Position numbers and translations under genes: made by a program | Shown here: positions 8,564-15,675 of the stretch, one piece after another | How positions within the stretch are numbered: the stretch's first letter is position 1 | How the letters are laid out: each line of letters starts with the position of its first letter | Assembly: GCF_000422905.1 (NCBI RefSeq) | Contig: NZ_AUGY01000021.1 | Location: 1-64,000, forward strand | Length of the DNA stretch: 64,000 bases | Reading direction: 5' to 3' | Source of the DNA: Paenibacillus alginolyticus DSM 5050 = NBRC 15375 | GTDB lineage: Bacteria > Bacillota > Bacilli > Paenibacillales > NBRC-103111 | Notes under the pieces: generated by a model | The model's input: the letters and a program-made list of their open reading frames with translations, nothing else | What the model was told of the DNA's origin: nothing | The model's database searches: none

Positions 8564-8612
8564 TTCTCTCTCACTTCCATATCCGTATTTATAGTCCTAT
8601 GGTTTCTCTATC

Positions 8613-8630
8613 TTGTGAAAAATTACACAA
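8613..8630. promoter_or_regulatory. Rex-type operator upstream of NADH dehydrogenase
   Basis: TTGTGAAAAATTACACAA differs by one base from the Rex consensus TTGTGAA-N4-TTCACAA. It lies 50 bases before the NADH dehydrogenase start. Rex senses the NADH/NAD ratio and represses ndh in B. subtilis. The promoter elements around it could not be fixed. Confidence 0.65.
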
Positions 8631-8900
8631 ACAGCTTCAAAAGTAGTATACTGCCTCTAGTTTGCACTCAGACGCAGCGAATTATGATGAAACAGGATGA
8701 AATTAGTCACAACATGCGTAAACCGATTCTCATGATATAATATAATTTTCATAAGTAAATATCAAGTGCTATTTTGCTTTAAAATAAGGCGTACAAGCCC
8801 TTCTAGCCTTACCATCCTGTGTAAGCATTATTTATCATATATATAAGCGAATTATATAAAGAAATCGCACTTTCCTGTTTCCTTCAATAGAAGAGACGTT

Positions 8901-8922
8901 TATAATGAAATAATGATTATGG
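8901..8922 (+). promoter_or_regulatory. Putative yumC promoter with Fur-like box
   Basis: A perfect -10 TATAAT lies at 8901-8906 with a poor -35. Over the expected start point (8908-8922) is a sequence with the core ATAATGATTAT, matching 10 of 14 defined positions of the 7-1-7 Fur box. Fur control of a ferredoxin/flavodoxin reductase would make sense but is only suggested. Confidence 0.35.
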
Positions 8923-8974
8923 CAATACATAAATATTTACCACATCAAAAGAACCGAATCGGAGGAGTCTAAGA

Positions 8975-9976
8975 ATGAACGAGAGAGAAACAAATCAAGA
9001 TATCGTAGATATCATTGTAATTGGTGGAGGCCCAGCTGGAATGTTTGCATCATTCTATGCGGGTATGCGCCAAGCATCAGTTAAAATTATCGAAAGTATG
9101 CCGCAGCTTGGTGGTCAGCTTGCAGCTTTATATCCTGAGAAATACATTTATGATGTCGCTGGCTTTCCCAAAGTAACCGCACAAGAATTAGTGGACAACT
9201 TGTTAGCCCAAATGAAACACTTTCAGATTAACACTTGCTTGGAAGAGAAAGTTCACCAAGTGATCAAAAAAGAAGAGCGTCTCTTCGAAATAACGACCGA
9301 CAAAGGCACACACTACAGCCGCGCCGTTATTATTTCGGGTGGGGTTGGCGCATTCGAGCCTCGTCGTCTTGAGTTACCGGAAGCCGCGCAATTCGAGAAG
9401 AAAAACCTGCATTATTTCGTTAGCGATTTGAATGCTTTCGCTGGCCAAAAAGTATTAATCAGCGGTGGCGGCGATTCAGCAGTTGACTGGGCTTTAATGC
9501 TTGAGCCTATCGCGGAGAAAGTCACACTTATCCACCGTAGAGATAAGTTCCGTGCACATGAGCACAGTGTAGAAAACTTGATGAATTCCAAAGTAAACGT
9601 TGTAACTCCAACAGAAATCACTAAACTTCACGGTAGTGACCGCATCGAGCAAGTAACGCTGAAAGATATTAAATCGGGCGAAGAAACTGTACATGAAGTA
9701 GACGCTGTTATCATTAACTTCGGCTTCGTTTCTTCCCTTGGACCAATCTCCGAGTGGGGCCTTGAGATTGAAAACGGCTCCATCGTTGTTGACTCCAGAA
9801 TGGAAACAAACATTCCAGGCATCTTCGCTGCCGGGGATATCACAACTTATCCGGGGAAATTGAAACTAATTGCTGTTGGCTTTGGTGAAGCACCGACTGC
9901 GATTAATAACGCTAAAGTCTATATCGACCCTAATGCAAAGCTTTCACCAGGACACAGCAGTAACTTAAAATTTTAA
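8975..9976 (+). CDS. yumC: Ferredoxin--NADP(+) reductase, thioredoxin-reductase-like
   Basis: A 333-residue FAD- and NADPH-binding enzyme of the YumC type that passes electrons from NADPH to ferredoxin or flavodoxin. It has the FAD motif IGGGPAGM (17-24), PQLGGQL, an NADPH motif SGGGDSA with HRRDKFRA downstream, and the C-terminal [11 protein letters not shown] flavin motif. It lacks the CxxC redox pair of thioredoxin reductases, which separates the two families. The ATG follows CGGAGGAG at good spacing. It has a long upstream region shared with the divergent NADH dehydrogenase operon. Confidence 0.93.
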   Translation: MNERETNQDIVDIIVIGGGPAGMFASFYAGMRQASVKIIESMPQLGGQLAALYPEKYIYDVAGFPKVTAQELVDNLLAQMKHFQINTCLEEKVHQVIKKEERLFEITTDKGTHYSRAVIISGGVGAFEPRRLELPEAAQFEKKNLHYFVSDLNAFAGQKVLISGGGDSAVDWALMLEPIAEKVTLIHRRDKFRAHEHSVENLMNSKVNVVTPTEITKLHGSDRIEQVTLKDIKSGEETVHEVDAVIINFGFVSSLGPISEWGLEIENGSIVVDSRMETNIPGIFAAGDITTYPGKLKLIAVGFGEAPTAINNAKVYIDPNAKLSPGHSSNLKF

Positions 9977-9992
9977 TCTTCTTAAATAAAAT

Positions 9993-10034
9993 GGGGTATT
10001 CTAAACCTAATCTACGGATTAGGAGGAATACCCC
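9993..10034 (+). promoter_or_regulatory. Hairpin that sequesters the ribosome site of the zinc-ribbon gene
   Basis: GGGGTATTC (9993-10001) pairs with GAATACCCC (10026-10034) and, inside it, CCTAATC pairs with GATTAGG around TACG, a UNCG-class tetraloop. The AGGAGG ribosome site (10021-10026) lies in the 3' arm just before the TTG start at 10036. It could control translation or protect/terminate the yumC mRNA; there is no T-run. Confidence 0.7.
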
Positions 10035-10035
10035 T

Positions 10036-10278
10036 TTGTCATATATATGTCCGGTTTGCAACGGCCTACAGGAGCTGAATGCCGAGTGTCCTGTTTGTTT
10101 ACAACAGATGAATGATTGCGGAAAATGGAGTGACTATCTAGGTCCCTACTCTCCCTATCGAGAGATTGATGATATCTCCATGTCAGATGGAACACTAGGC
10201 TCGCAGAATAATCAATGTCTTCATCTGGTAAACTGCGCCAACTGCCACACGAATTTTACCATCCAGATAACTTCATAA
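10036..10278 (+). CDS. Zinc-ribbon protein of unknown function
   Basis: An 80-residue protein with CPVC at residues 5-8, CPVC at 18-21, a middle containing DYLGPYSPYREIDD and a CANC pair near residue 68, so probably one or two zinc ribbons. Similar short zinc-ribbon proteins are common in Bacillales, but I know no function. The start is taken as TTG 10036 because AGGAGG lies nine bases upstream; an upstream in-frame ATG at 9991 has no ribosome site and lies in the hairpin. It follows yumC by 59 bases and may be on its transcript. Confidence 0.75.
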   Translation: MSYICPVCNGLQELNAECPVCLQQMNDCGKWSDYLGPYSPYREIDDISMSDGTLGSQNNQCLHLVNCANCHTNFTIQITS

Positions 10279-10285
10279 ATAACGT

Positions 10286-10441
10286 CTAGTTAAGCGGGGT
10301 CTCATCCTTGATGAAGACGTGCAGTTTTAAATTACGTCTCTGTATTTCTGCGAGCAACAGGTCAACAAAATCTGATTCCAATCTCAAATCCAATGCTTTG
10401 TAATAAGAGTCGATCAACGTTTCGTCACTAATTTGTCTCAC
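10286..10441 (-). CDS. sda: Sporulation checkpoint inhibitor Sda
   Basis: A 51-codon gene on the minus strand, GTG start at 10441 with AAGGTGAT just upstream. The product begins MRQISDETLIDSYYKALDL and continues DFVDLLLAEIQRRNL; this aligns over its length with B. subtilis Sda (MRKLSDELLIESYFKA..., then DFIELIENEIKRRSL). Sda is a helical hairpin that binds sporulation histidine kinases such as KinA and blocks their autophosphorylation when replication is disturbed. Here the protein has a slightly longer C-terminus. A SigA-type promoter at 10473-10501 and a group of DnaA boxes just upstream support DnaA control, as known in B. subtilis. It converges with the zinc-ribbon gene 7 bases away. Confidence 0.88.
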   Translation of the reverse strand: MRQISDETLIDSYYKALDLRLESDFVDLLLAEIQRRNLKLHVFIKDETPLN

Positions 10442-10472
10442 TGAAATCACCTTTATTCTATAATTTGTAATT

Positions 10473-10501
10473 ATATTATCATGGGGGCAAAATTAGAACA
10501 A
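10473..10501 (-). promoter_or_regulatory. SigA-type promoter of sda
   Basis: Minus strand TTGTTC (10501-10496), a 17-base spacer and TAATAT (10478-10473). The nearest DnaA box begins 9 bases upstream of the -35. Confidence 0.6.
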
Positions 10502-10509
10502 GCGTTCCG

Positions 10510-10608
10510 TTATCCACAGATACCTGTGTATATCCTGTGGGTAGATTGTTAATATGTCCCATAAACGCGCTGTATGGATAGGGGATACTGTGTATAAAGT
10601 TATGCACA
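10510..10608. promoter_or_regulatory. DnaA-box cluster upstream of sda
   Basis: Within 99 bases there are three exact matches to the Bacillus consensus TTATNCACA: TTATCCACA at 10510-10518 (plus), TTATACACA at 10589-10597 (minus) and TTATGCACA at 10600-10608 (plus). ATATACACA at 10525-10533 and CTACCCACA at 10536-10544 (both minus) are one- and two-mismatch sites. Confidence 0.8.
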
Positions 10609-10780
10609 CGCTAAACTGTCCGTCAGCCGATAAAAAAAATTGATCGAAATATCGGGAATATTTTACTCACACTTAACAAATCTTTAAGCTTGTTCACACA
10701 ATTGAAAAGAAATTTTAATCGTCACTTAATATTCATAGCCTACAATGATAGTAGAAAGACAAAACAAAGGAGCGAAAGAC

Positions 10781-10942
10781 ATGATCGTCTACGATATTGT
10801 ACTAAATGGTGAAATTAAAGAAACGATTAAACCTCGCAAGAACCGTTTGAAAGAAATTTACGCATTTATGCTAGAGCAAAGTAAGCTTATGAAAGCCAAG
10901 TATGGTGATAATGTTAAAATTAAAGGCCGCATGGTGTATTAG
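10781..10942 (+). CDS. Small hypothetical protein
   Basis: A 53-residue basic protein that I do not recognise. It starts MIVYDIVLNGEIKETIKPRK and has a helical, Lys-rich second half ending KIKGRMVY. ATG 10781 is chosen since AAAGGAG is eight bases upstream; the earlier in-frame ATG at 10745 has no ribosome site. It is divergent from sda and shares its 340-base upstream region, so the DnaA boxes could also act on it. The terminator begins inside its last codons. Confidence 0.65.
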   Translation: MIVYDIVLNGEIKETIKPRKNRLKEIYAFMLEQSKLMKAKYGDNVKIKGRMVY

Positions 10943-10977
10943 GGATTAATAACCCGTTATACACTAGCGGCCTTTTT
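10922..10977 (+). terminator. Terminator overlapping the end of the 53-codon gene
   Basis: GGCCGC/GCGGCC, GTGTAT/ATACAC and GGG/CCC form a long interrupted stem followed by TTTTT. The 5' arm is within the coding sequence. Confidence 0.75.
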
Positions 10978-10989
10978 CCTTACATGCCA

Positions 10990-11670
10990 TTAGATGATCC
11001 CTTTGCGATGCAGAACCGTTAACAATCGATAGAAATCATAGCTCCCTTTCTCCGGAATATCGATTAATGAGGCTTGGACCGCAGCGTCTAGAGCAGCTTT
11101 TGCCCATTGGGGTACGACCTCCATTGCCGCTTGCTCCTCTAGGGAACTAACTCTATTTTGTAATTCTACGATCTGTTCCTGCAGTTTCTCCAACATACGA
11201 GCGACCTCCTCATCATAGTGAGTTAAACCATAGGTTTGAATAATCATATTTAGCTTACTTGCATAAGAGGGATCCGTTGCATATCCACTGCTTTGCAATG
11301 CTTTCGCTTGCTCACCAGGACTTCTCGCCGATCTGACACTCGCATAACGAGGGGCTCCAAAAAGTAAATCCTGATCACGAAACCCTGCCTCAATCGTAGA
11401 ATATGCACGAAAATCTCCTGGTACGTTATCATAGCTTATACCTTCAATAACTTCCCATGTTGTTGTTGAAACGCGATCCCCCTGCCAAAAGGGCGTCAAC
11501 ACCCCATTACCAACCTTGTAACCCACTAGATTGTTCCAAGTGTTCCAATTGCCCCCTGTCTCCTGAATGGCTTGCGCGATTCTTACTGAAGGATAGATCG
11601 GTGAGTTCTCTATGCGCAGCTTCATTGCAATAGGTGCAATCATCTCAATAAATTCCTGTCTAGTTGCCAT
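10990..11670 (-). CDS. Glucosaminidase-domain protein (FlgJ/LytF-like muramidase family)
   Basis: A 226-residue protein whose first 140 residues form a glucosaminidase domain (GH73 type), which cleaves the glycan backbone of peptidoglycan. IAQAIQETGGNW holds the likely catalytic Glu37, and the GYATDPSYASKL motif near residue 130 is also family-typical. After it come a coiled coil (about 155-180) and a C-terminal module ending FYRLLTVLHRKGII, seen in phage-derived and endolysin-like proteins. No signal peptide is present, so export would need a holin, another system or lysis. ATG 11670 with GAAGGTG six bases before is preferred to a GTG two codons upstream. Confidence 0.85.
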   Translation of the reverse strand: MATRQEFIEMIAPIAMKLRIENSPIYPSVRIAQAIQETGGNWNTWNNLVGYKVGNGVLTPFWQGDRVSTTTWEVIEGISYDNVPGDFRAYSTIEAGFRDQDLLFGAPRYASVRSARSPGEQAKALQSSGYATDPSYASKLNMIIQTYGLTHYDEEVARMLEKLQEQIVELQNRVSSLEEQAAMEVVPQWAKAALDAAVQASLIDIPEKGSYDFYRLLTVLHRKGII

Positions 11671-11776
11671 GAACACACCTTCTTCTTATTTCTCTAGTAA
11701 ACTAAACCTTTCAATCTATTCTATTCTCTCAATACTTAAAAGGGTTCCGCTAGTTTTTCATTTTTTGCAAATAATG

Positions 11777-11819
11777 TAAAAAAGGCTCCCGCAAGTGCAA
11801 CAATCCTGCACTCGGGGAG
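11777..11819 (-). terminator. Terminator of the 92-residue membrane protein gene
   Basis: Minus strand AGCTCCC, GTGCA pairs with TGCAC, GGGAGC; six T follow. The stem begins right after the stop codon. Confidence 0.8.
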
Positions 11820-12098
11820 CTAATGAATCCAATTCCCAATCAACATCATAAGTAATCCAAATATAGCCGAATACCTCTTAATCGTTCGGTTCGTCTTCGG
11901 GTAAAACAACAGCAGCCAAATAATAAATCCAATAGGAATTAAAATACCAACTTTTAAATTGAATGTACCTAAAATGTAATATCCGACTAATTTCAACCCT
12001 AAATATCCTTCGTCCTCTTCCCTATTTCTGTAGAACAGCATTAAAACGAAAACGACAACAATTGTAGAAATGATTGAAATATTAAAATTCCAATTCAC
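11820..12098 (-). CDS. Small membrane protein of unknown function
   Basis: A 92-residue protein with three hydrophobic segments (about 7-22, 36-66 with a break, and 76-90) separated by short charged turns (YRNREEDEGY, YPKTNRTIKRY). I do not recognise a family. The GTG start at 12098 has a GGAGTG site rather far upstream (about 12 bases). Base composition is AT-rich like the following gene, in contrast with most of the window. Confidence 0.55.
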   Translation of the reverse strand: MNWNFNISIISTIVVVFVLMLFYRNREEDEGYLGLKLVGYYILGTFNLKVGILIPIGFIIWLLLFYPKTNRTIKRYSAIFGLLMMLIGNWIH

Positions 12099-12389
12099 TT
12101 ATAGGATTCACTCCTCTCACCAACTGCAGGAACTCCTTTTTATGTATATTGTATCACCTGAAGGTTTGTCTTTACTAAGTTGAAAATACAAAACTTTTCT
12201 TATAAAACCAAATCTAATCCAATATGGTAAGGGGGTCAAATTATTGAAGTATTAGTCGATTAGTAGATGGCACACACCTCCCCAGTCTTCCTACACATTC
12301 ATAGACCATAAGAAAAAGCACCATCGAATGATGATACTATTTGTTCATGTTTTCACCTTTCCTGGGGAGCATAACCATGAGGTGATTAA

Positions 12390-13187
12390 ATGAGAAAACC
12401 CTTTGTTATGTTCATATTGTCATTGACTATAGCTACAACGACATTTAATTACGCAGTCCATTCTGAACCACCACAAACAACATCACAAGAAACACAAGAA
12501 ACGCAAGAAAGACTTATGCACGATACTTTAATAACCTCGCTTTCACCATACATTGATAAAGCCATAACCCAATACTATGGCTATCCAAAACAGTCTGCGT
12601 TATTTTGGACAAAAATATTGAATATAAAAAGGGAACAGCAAGGTGGTTATTCTTTCACAGTAAAATTACAAGTACGAACATTTGAACATGCACATTCCTC
12701 ACCCTTTGGAAATGAAACTATGACTATGAGCGTAAGCCCCTTTGGAGTGAAGGTAATTAGCTATGAACACCAAGGTGATGAATGGGAAATGAAAATAGAC
12801 AAATTTAAACAGGAACTCCTTGAGGATATTTTTAGAACTTTCAATTTAGATTTATCTTCTTACAAAAAGTATGAGTATAGACAGTTGCAGTATCTAACTG
12901 AACAGAGAGATGATTTAAAATCACTATATAGTGTAAATGAGGAAATTAATAATGAATTGAACAAGGACATAAAACCACCATATAAAAACTTCGTAGCCCC
13001 ATTCACATTTGTGAAAGACGAAAAAGCATACATTTTGTTTAAAAAAACTGACGGTACTAACTTTGTTTATTCGTTGTTGAAGAAGAACGATAATAAATGG
13101 ATAGTCATAAAAAAGGAAAGTTTGCAAGGTAAGGAGATGCCAAAAGAACTTCTGTGGTATATGTTTAAACGAAAGATTGATGAATGA
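12390..13187 (+). CDS. Secreted DUF3888-type protein
   Basis: A 265-residue exported protein. A signal peptide (about 1-25) is followed by a polar QE-rich linker and then LITSLSPYIDKAITQYYGYPKQ, the start of the DUF3888 domain as I know it from Bacillales, ending near SPFGVKVISYEHQGDEWE. The last 110 residues are a separate Lys-rich part that resembles no domain I know. The ATG at 12390 follows GAGGTGA. Codon use is strongly AT-rich compared with neighbours, suggesting later acquisition. Function unknown. Confidence 0.7.
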   Translation: MRKPFVMFILSLTIATTTFNYAVHSEPPQTTSQETQETQERLMHDTLITSLSPYIDKAITQYYGYPKQSALFWTKILNIKREQQGGYSFTVKLQVRTFEHAHSSPFGNETMTMSVSPFGVKVISYEHQGDEWEMKIDKFKQELLEDIFRTFNLDLSSYKKYEYRQLQYLTEQRDDLKSLYSVNEEINNELNKDIKPPYKNFVAPFTFVKDEKAYILFKKTDGTNFVYSLLKKNDNKWIVIKKESLQGKEMPKELLWYMFKRKIDE

Positions 13188-13303
13188 TGATTGAACCCCA
13201 TCAATTAACGTAAAGGCATAAAAAAAGCACACCCGCTTGGATTGTGACTTAAATGAAACTTCAGAAATGAATTTTTCGTTTCTACGCTCACGTTTTTTAA
13301 CAT

Positions 13304-13360
13304 AATAAAAAAACCTCCTGAAATGGTGTGTTTTGCGTCACACACAAGTTCAGAAGGCTT
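13304..13360 (-). terminator. Terminator downstream of the A-type Fe-S carrier gene
   Basis: Minus strand CCTTCTGAAC and GTGTG pair with CACAC and TTTCAGGAGG with small internal loops, then TTTTTTT. It lies about 90 bases after the stop at 13451. Confidence 0.65.
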
Positions 13361-13450
13361 CAATTAACAATCCAAAATGGTCACTTTTAGGGTTCCACAA
13401 TTCATAATCCCTAACCCTTTACGAACACCCATCAAATAACTAAACCCGCA

Positions 13451-13822
13451 TTAAGCCTCGACTTTATCGTCGCATTTCTCAACTAAGCCCTCTTCGTCCT
13501 TCACTTTGAAGGAAGAGCCGCAACCACAGGAAGCTACTGCGTTCGGGTTATTGATGGAGAACCCGCCGCCCATGCCTGCGTCCGTGTAGTCAATTTCAAC
13601 ACCGTATAAATACTTGGAGCTATCTTCGTCCACAACGACCTTGAGGCCATGAATGGTGAATACTTTATCGTCATCCTTCTGCTCATCATCGAAGCCCATG
13701 CCGTAAGAGAAACCGCTGCAGCCTCCAGCTTTGACACCTAGACGCAAGAACAGGTTCGGTGATTCTTCAGAAGATAGAAGCTCTTTAATCTTATCTGACG
13801 CTGATTCACTAATGTTAATCAT
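13451..13822 (-). CDS. erpA: A-type iron-sulfur carrier (HesB/IscA/SufA family)
   Basis: A 123-residue A-type carrier that accepts Fe-S clusters from a scaffold and passes them to apo-enzymes. The three conserved cysteines are Cys35 (GGCSGF), Cys99 and Cys101 (SCGCG). The C-terminal tail (KVKDEEGLVEKCDDKVEA) is longer than usual and acidic, with a fourth cysteine. ATG 13822 follows GGGAGGG. B. subtilis YutM/SufA is the likely counterpart; the symbol erpA follows common automated naming. It fits the NifU-like YutI gene 3 kb away. Confidence 0.9.
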   Translation of the reverse strand: MINISESASDKIKELLSSEESPNLFLRLGVKAGGCSGFSYGMGFDDEQKDDDKVFTIHGLKVVVDEDSSKYLYGVEIDYTDAGMGGGFSINNPNAVASCGCGSSFKVKDEEGLVEKCDDKVEA

Positions 13823-13954
13823 AACGGAAATCCCTCCCTAAAGTTCTCCTTATGGAAAACTGGCATTATACTAAGTTTTCGTAATGCTTACTAACAAGTA
13901 TACTCCTATATGAAGCATTGCTCAAGGGCAGCTGCGCAGTCATTCCTAGCCAAT

Positions 13955-14146
13955 TCAGCCATAAACTTTACGGTTATGTCCTATTGCGTAATATTGCAAC
14001 AGCAATTGATCGAGCTCTCGACTGCATTGCTGCACTTCTGGATGAAGGAAGCCGTACGCCGTACCTAAGGAAACCATTTGGCCTCGTAGCTGTTCTATTT
14101 CTATATTTAATCGTTCCTGTAGTTCGGTCACGAATACTTGTATCAC
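13955..14146 (-). CDS. Spo0E-family aspartyl-phosphate phosphatase
   Basis: A 63-residue helical protein with the Spo0E signature HPEVQQCSRELDQLL; the key SxxLD motif is at residues 42-46. Members dephosphorylate Spo0A~P and so hold back sporulation. The GTG at 14146 has AAGGTGAT at good spacing. Together with sda, 3.6 kb away, two small negative regulators of the phosphorelay lie in this part of the chromosome, though not in one operon. Confidence 0.88.
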   Translation of the reverse strand: MIQVFVTELQERLNIEIEQLRGQMVSLGTAYGFLHPEVQQCSRELDQLLLQYYAIGHNRKVYG

Positions 14147-14288
14147 GATATAATCACCTTTAGCCCTACGTAATCACATTGCAATAGTATACAGGAATTT
14201 GTTAATATTGGGAATAACATTTCCTAATATAGTAGGAAAAATCATGTCCTTTTTTGTATATTGTCAATTTATCTCCATCTAAATGATA

Positions 14289-14317
14289 TTGCCCCTCCCA
14301 ACACGTAGGTTTATAAT
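14289..14317 (+). promoter_or_regulatory. SigA-type promoter of mqnE
   Basis: TTGCCC (14289-14294), 17 bases, TATAAT (14312-14317). The start point would be near 14324, giving a leader of about 200 bases before mqnE. Confidence 0.7.
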
Positions 14318-14366
14318 GGGATGGATGGATTGCACGTTATAGATGAAACAAAGTATAGCAGAGAGA

Positions 14367-14486
14367 CTTTGAGCTACGCCCAAAGATCCCTATATTAGGT
14401 GTGAATTCCTGAACCGAACTGGATGAACAGGTACGCGAGCGTCTCACACCGCTTAACGCATTTGGTCCTTATCTAGCTGAATGCGT
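14367..14486 (+). ncRNA. Structured leader of mqnE (candidate cis-regulatory RNA)
   Basis: Three helices can be drawn: CTTTG 14367-14371 with CAAAG 14381-14385; GGTGTGA 14398-14404 with TCACACC 14444-14450, enclosing CCTG/CAGG; and ACGCATT 14456-14462 with AATGCGT 14480-14486. No known riboswitch class is recognised and there is no T-run after the last helix, so any control would be at translation. Confidence 0.4.
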
Positions 14487-14530
14487 CGATTCAGTATGGG
14501 CTTTATTTACTATTCAGAGGAGGAATAATG

Positions 14531-15631
14531 ATGAGTGTTGTGACGACAGACCCGGTCAAACGGATGGCCGAAATTGCTGAAAAGGTTGAGAACAATCAAC
14601 GTCTATCTATGGAAGATGGGCTATTTTTGTATGAATCAGACGATTTGCTAACCATAGGTCAATTAGCGAACAAAGTGAATACGCGAATGAACGGAAACAA
14701 GGTTTATTTTGTCCAAAATATGAGTTTGTACTTTACGAATGTGTGCGAGGAGCATTGTGCTTTTTGTCATTTCCGCCGCGACGAAGGTGAAGAAGGCTCA
14801 TACACACTGACACCTAGTCAAATGTTAGATTATGTAGCTGAACATTTTAATCCAGAAATTAAAGAATTTCATATTAGTCAAGGGCATAACCCGCATTTGC
14901 CTTTTGAATATTATGTGGATTGTATTCGCCAACTGAAGCAAGCTTACCCTGACGTTACGATTAAAGCTCATACAGCAGCTGAAATAGAATTTTTCTCGCG
15001 TATCAGTGGTCTCAGCTTCCGCGATGTCCTGAAAACGCTAATGGATGCAGGCTTGTCCACGCTTCCAGGAGGAGGAGCCGAAATTCTGACTGAGCGCTAC
15101 CGGACTAAAATGAAAGTAGAAAAAGCGTCCTCGGAGGAATGGATTGACGTTCATCGTAACGCTCATTTGCTTGGTATGAAAACTCACGCAACGATGCTGT
15201 ACGGCTCAATTGAAACGAAAGAGGAACGCATTCGCCACATGATGCTGCTTCGTGAGCTTCAAGATGAAACAGGCGGCTTCTTAGTATTTATTCCTAATTC
15301 CATTCAACCAGCAAGCAAAAACGCAGGCCTGAAGCAGCGTGTTCCTGCTTGGGATGAGCTGAAAACAATTGCTATTAGCCGCTTGATGCTGGATAATTTC
15401 CCACATATTAAGGCTTATTTCATCAACATTGGTACAAAATTGACCCAGCTTTCCTTTACTTTCGGTGCTTCGGATGCACATGGTACGATCGTAAAAGAGA
15501 AGATTTCTCATGCTGCTGGAGCATTGTCACCAGAAGGTCTTACACGTGATGAGCTCGTTTATCTTATTAAAGGCGCAGGACGCGTTCCTGTTGAACGTGA
15601 CACCTTTTATAATGAAATCAGAGTATATTAG
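14531..15631 (+). CDS. mqnE: Aminofutalosine synthase MqnE
   Basis: A 366-residue radical SAM enzyme that joins the adenosyl group of SAM to 3-[(1-carboxyvinyl)oxy]benzoate, giving aminofutalosine, the second step of the futalosine route to menaquinone. The cluster-binding CEEHCAFC has Cys72, Cys76 and Cys79 (CX3CX2C). GHNPHLPFEYY, LPGGGAEI, HATMLYGSIE and NSIQPASKNAG are family-typical. Two adjacent ATGs follow AGGAGG; the second (14531) has the better spacing of seven. A SigA-type promoter and a structured leader precede it; yutJ follows by 44 bases. Confidence 0.93.
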   Translation: MSVVTTDPVKRMAEIAEKVENNQRLSMEDGLFLYESDDLLTIGQLANKVNTRMNGNKVYFVQNMSLYFTNVCEEHCAFCHFRRDEGEEGSYTLTPSQMLDYVAEHFNPEIKEFHISQGHNPHLPFEYYVDCIRQLKQAYPDVTIKAHTAAEIEFFSRISGLSFRDVLKTLMDAGLSTLPGGGAEILTERYRTKMKVEKASSEEWIDVHRNAHLLGMKTHATMLYGSIETKEERIRHMMLLRELQDETGGFLVFIPNSIQPASKNAGLKQRVPAWDELKTIAISRLMLDNFPHIKAYFINIGTKLTQLSFTFGASDAHGTIVKEKISHAAGALSPEGLTRDELVYLIKGAGRVPVERDTFYNEIRVY

Positions 15632-15675
15632 TCATACTAGAGAAGAGATATTGTTCAGAAGGGATATTGGATGGA

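Noticed and set aside
10510..10608. The DnaA-box cluster as the chromosomal origin
   Set aside because: No dnaA, dnaN, rpmH or other origin-linked genes are near and there is no AT-rich unwinding region of typical size; a regulatory cluster for sda fits better.
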